From Agrocybe praecox (lineage: Eukaryota; Basidiomycota; Agaricomycetes; Agaricales; Agrocybaceae): 64,000 nucleotides of DNA. The DNA lies in assembly GCA_964017145.1 (NCBI GenBank), contig OZ024840.1:4402001-4466000 (forward strand), given 5' to 3'. The notes below the pieces were generated by a model that saw only the letters and a list, made by a program, of their open reading frames with translations, searched no databases and was not told where the DNA came from. Positions 61,175-64,000 of this stretch are shown here, one piece after another. Each line of letters opens with the position of its first letter. Position 1 is the stretch's first letter. A program made the position numbers and the translations under genes.

Positions 61175-63251
61175 TCAGATATAAACATGCCAACCGGTGT
61201 TCGGGTAGAGGTCGAGAATCGCAATTTCTCTGCCAGTAGCACCTGGAACAGCATACCTATATAACGAGTTAATTCTAGCTTTTCCGGTAGTGGAAGGTAT
61301 CGTTCACCTACCAGCATGGGTCGCTTATACATGATCCCTCAACAAACGGTTTGCTATGATGAAAGGTCAGAGAAATTTTCGCAGACTTGTACGCGTGAGG
61401 AGACAAACTCACTCCTGTATTACGCCTGCAAAGTTCTCGAACAGCATATCTTGAATATGTGTGTTGTTCGGACTATCAGTAACAGGTCGCTGCCCGATCT
61501 ACGCCGTTCAGTTAGATACTGCAAACGCAGATAAAATCTTAACAATACCCCTTGATCCCAATAGCTATAGATAAAATATTAGCCGCGCACGCTAGAATGC
61601 GTTCTTTGTAACTTACTTTTGTGTAACGTAGATCTACATTGTTTTAGTATAGTATCTTAAATCGATGAAGAGGTAAATAGACCCACGGGGAAAGGAACTC
61701 CGTCAAATACGATGTTTCTCCATGTTATACTGAATGGTATTATAAAACATTTGAAAAATGGACAAATTAGGAGACTTACTTCCTAGCTAAGCCATTACCG
61801 CCTGTCCAACTCTTGAATCTGGCGCCGTAGAGACTATTTTTCTTTGTGATGCATGAGTAAACGATGCGATATCGATGCAGAGAAATAGAAGTACCATCAC
61901 GACATTTTCGATCCTTCGAACGATACAATTGAGCAAATGGAAAGGTAGAATTAAGAAAATAAACTTACAAGACGTCTTGAACATCCGCGACAGACCCTCC
62001 TTTCCCTAGCGAGCCAATCGAGAGTCCATGTCCACCTTCGCAATAGGAGTCTCTGCCAGTTTACGACCCGTCAAACACTTACGCTGATGAATATGGGAGC
62101 GATGCCTACCTGAAGTGAATGTTTTTAGCCCCACTTCCGACGGTCAGACAATCGTCTCCGTTTTGAATGTGGTTGTTTTCGAAAAGCAAGTTAGTCCCTC
62201 CTGCCGCAAATCCTGTACGGACGCATTAGACAAATTGATACGTAGAGTATTACGAGGCTTACCGTCACTAGATATAACAGTAAATGCCTCCTTGGTAAGT
62301 AACGATGATATCTATTATAGGTGTATACTGACGTGTTAAAAGGGAAAGACTAACAGTGTGGCATAAATTCAGACAAAACCTATATGAAAGAAGATATTTT
62401 CGGACTTACATCGGTATCAGAAACAGCGACGATTTTGTTATTGAACGCATGTACGTTGCTTGCTCCGCTAGTGGCAAAATTCCACGCAATGGGCTTGACA
62501 TACGTTGAGTAAATCAGTAAACGGTTGTGAGGTGTCAAATGCACATACTTTCCATAACTTCATGTCCCGAATAACACCATTATTAATCTTGTTAAATCCC
62601 CATCCATGCGGTCTATTGACTTGCTGTTGGATATCCCACCACTGCGTAGCGTCAGAACATCTATTTTCAACGAGAACCTATGATCTATTCCTCACCGCTT
62701 GACCATGTCCATCGACCCAGCCCCAGTTGGGATCCGTTGAGCCCCGTAAGGTGACATTATTTCCACCAGTAAACGTGAACCTGTAAAGATTCAGACTTGG
62801 ACATATCGTACAAGAGAGACGCGTACCATGAGCCTGCGAATGACTTTGTATACCAGAATAGGTGAGAAATAGTGTGAGAAGAAAAGGTTGTAAGAGGCGT
62901 ACAGACGATCCAACGATAGCTAAAGATAATTTCGAGGGTAAGCTCAGGTGAATCGCGATATATAAGAGAGGAACACATACCTTGAATAGCGGGGATATCC
63001 GTTGGGTAGGTCAAATTCCCCTCAATCCTAACCTCTACGTTGTTGAAAACTGGAAACTTCACTGGTGTAAAGATGTTGTACGTGACCCCCTTTTTAAACA
63101 GAATAGTTGAATCCGAAGAATAGCTAGAAAGAGCGGCCAATAATCCAGGTGTATCATCTTTTCCATCTTGATGTGGAACAGTAAATGTTTTCCAGGCGCT
63201 GACCGAGCTCGCAAGGGCTATGATACAGACTGCTTTTGAAAGCGGTGACAT
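61175..63251 (-). CDS. Secreted GH28 pectinase (exo-polygalacturonase-like), 17 exons
   Basis: Exons 5' to 3': 63251-62981, 62919-62903, 62843-62827, 62780-62696, 62641-62549, 62493-62410, 62290-62263, 62212-62110, 62052-61969, 61913-61895, 61841-61780, 61729-61687, 61633-61617, 61564-61549, 61498-61413, 61353-61312, 61256-61175; 382 aa, phases consistent throughout. A signal peptide (about residues 1-19, ending SSVSA) directs secretion. Family motifs: FTFTGGNNVTLRGSTDPNWG, WWDIQQQVNRPHGW, NGDDC (catalytic Asp pair), GGHGLSIGSLG (catalytic His), YGARFKSW (R-x-K substrate site), end SCISDPCWYAVPGATG. The first catalytic motif, normally NTD, reads SSD (Asp kept). It should hydrolyse galacturonan-type pectin outside the cell. 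Five exons are only 16-19 nt. Confidence 0.9.
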
Positions 63252-64000
63252 GGTGGGTAAGTAATGTCCATCCAGGGCATTTCCAGCAGTTAAGTACTAA
63301 AACGCTAAATCCCTTTACGTCGCGAGGCTTCGGCTCGCGATAATAGTGGGACGTTAAATGTTCTTGTCGTAATTCTCCGTACATGTGAGCAAGGTCATGG
63401 TGGACGTGAAGAAGAAAAAAGGGCATGTGATGTCCGACGCCAAAACATTCGGACCGTGCGGACCGTTAGAGGATCTAACGGTCGGCAGTAGACCCGTTAC
63501 ATAACATAACTTGTTTCGTTGGGCCAGTGACGGCGCGCGCGGGAAGGCCTCGGTTGTGTACTTAGGATGCAATAAGTATGTAGTGCTCATTCCAAAAGGA
63601 TGTTATCACCTACAAATCGCTCATATTCTACATAGTGGTGACTGGTAACATGCAGGTGCGCAAGGGCCGGGGTTGTCAAAGAGTCGTGCTAATATACATG
63701 AAGCTATTTCAACCAATACCTATCGGTGGACAGCCCAGCGTATGGCTATGACGCCCGAGGCCCGAGGGGAGTCATGGCCTTTGAGGAATATGCTAGTTCG
63801 GGAGTAGGGACAATGGACTGCTAGTTTATCATTTTGTGAAGTGAGCCAAAAAGGTGAGCGCTTGAGAAGAAATATTCTTCATCTCCTCTCCGAAATTCTT
63901 GATCTAGGAGTTTTCAGGATCGTTGAGGGCGGGCGCCCGATAGCATTTTTCGCCTTTTGTCAATATACTGAAATGGGTTTATTTACCATGTCGAACCTAT
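63252..64000. other. Upstream region of the GH28 gene
   Basis: Promoter side of the pectinase. A short perfect hairpin GCGAGGCTTCGGCTCGC lies at 63320-63336. No gene supported to the end of the window. Confidence 0.4.

Overview
The window is nuclear DNA of a filamentous basidiomycete, most likely an Agaricomycete mushroom. Introns are almost all 47-80 nt with GT..AG ends. The gene content is typical of mushrooms: several F-box-like proteins with a Cys-rich N-terminus, a DUF6535 membrane protein, a NACHT-type NLR, a Pol-beta-fold nucleotidyltransferase-like protein and a GH28 pectinase with very many introns. No bacterial, plasmid, phage or CRISPR features were seen. Roughly half of the window is gene-poor and built from repeats.

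Layout. 1-14.6 kb is a dense, mostly conserved block: the C-terminus of SNF1/AMPK kinase (+), an RRM-less CstF-64-like 3'-end-processing protein (+), a multi-pass membrane protein (-), an unrecognised coiled-coil protein (+), the nucleotidyltransferase-like gene (+), a Pro/Ser/Thr-rich protein with a C-terminal membrane anchor whose introns are all in phase 0 (-), and the ubiquitin-RPL40 fusion gene (-). 14.6-37 kb is accessory: a TA-flanked MITE, a divergent DUF6535/F-box pair, two loci of a small single-pass membrane protein family, a 53-copy TTCTCC repeat, an NLR gene, and a rearranged partial copy of a gene that lies intact further right. 37-58 kb is framed by an inverted duplication: arms of about 3.8 kb (37.4-41.15 and 54.05-57.9 kb), each carrying an F-box gene, flank a 12.9 kb centre that holds a glycogen-targeting PP1 regulatory subunit (CBM21) with a long intron-rich leader, plus another F-box gene. 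58-64 kb holds gene debris, a fifth F-box gene and a complete 17-exon GH28 pectinase.

How it fits together. SNF1 kinase and the CBM21 PP1-targeting subunit both belong to carbohydrate/energy control, and GH28 enzymes are commonly glucose-repressed in fungi, but nothing in the sequence shows these genes are co-regulated and I read them as independent. The accessory part looks like a region of recent segmental duplication: F-box genes, the CBM21 gene and the small membrane-protein family all occur as intact and broken copies nearby.

Exon models were built by hand from reading frame, GT/AG sites and phase. They sum to whole codons for the CstF-64-like, ubiquitin-L40, DUF6535, NLR, CBM21, GH28, nucleotidyltransferase-like and Pro-rich genes. 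The gene at 4.4-6.2 kb has one unresolved junction, and the small membrane-protein loci at 21-24 kb are only partly modelled. Family assignments come from recognised motifs, not from a search.
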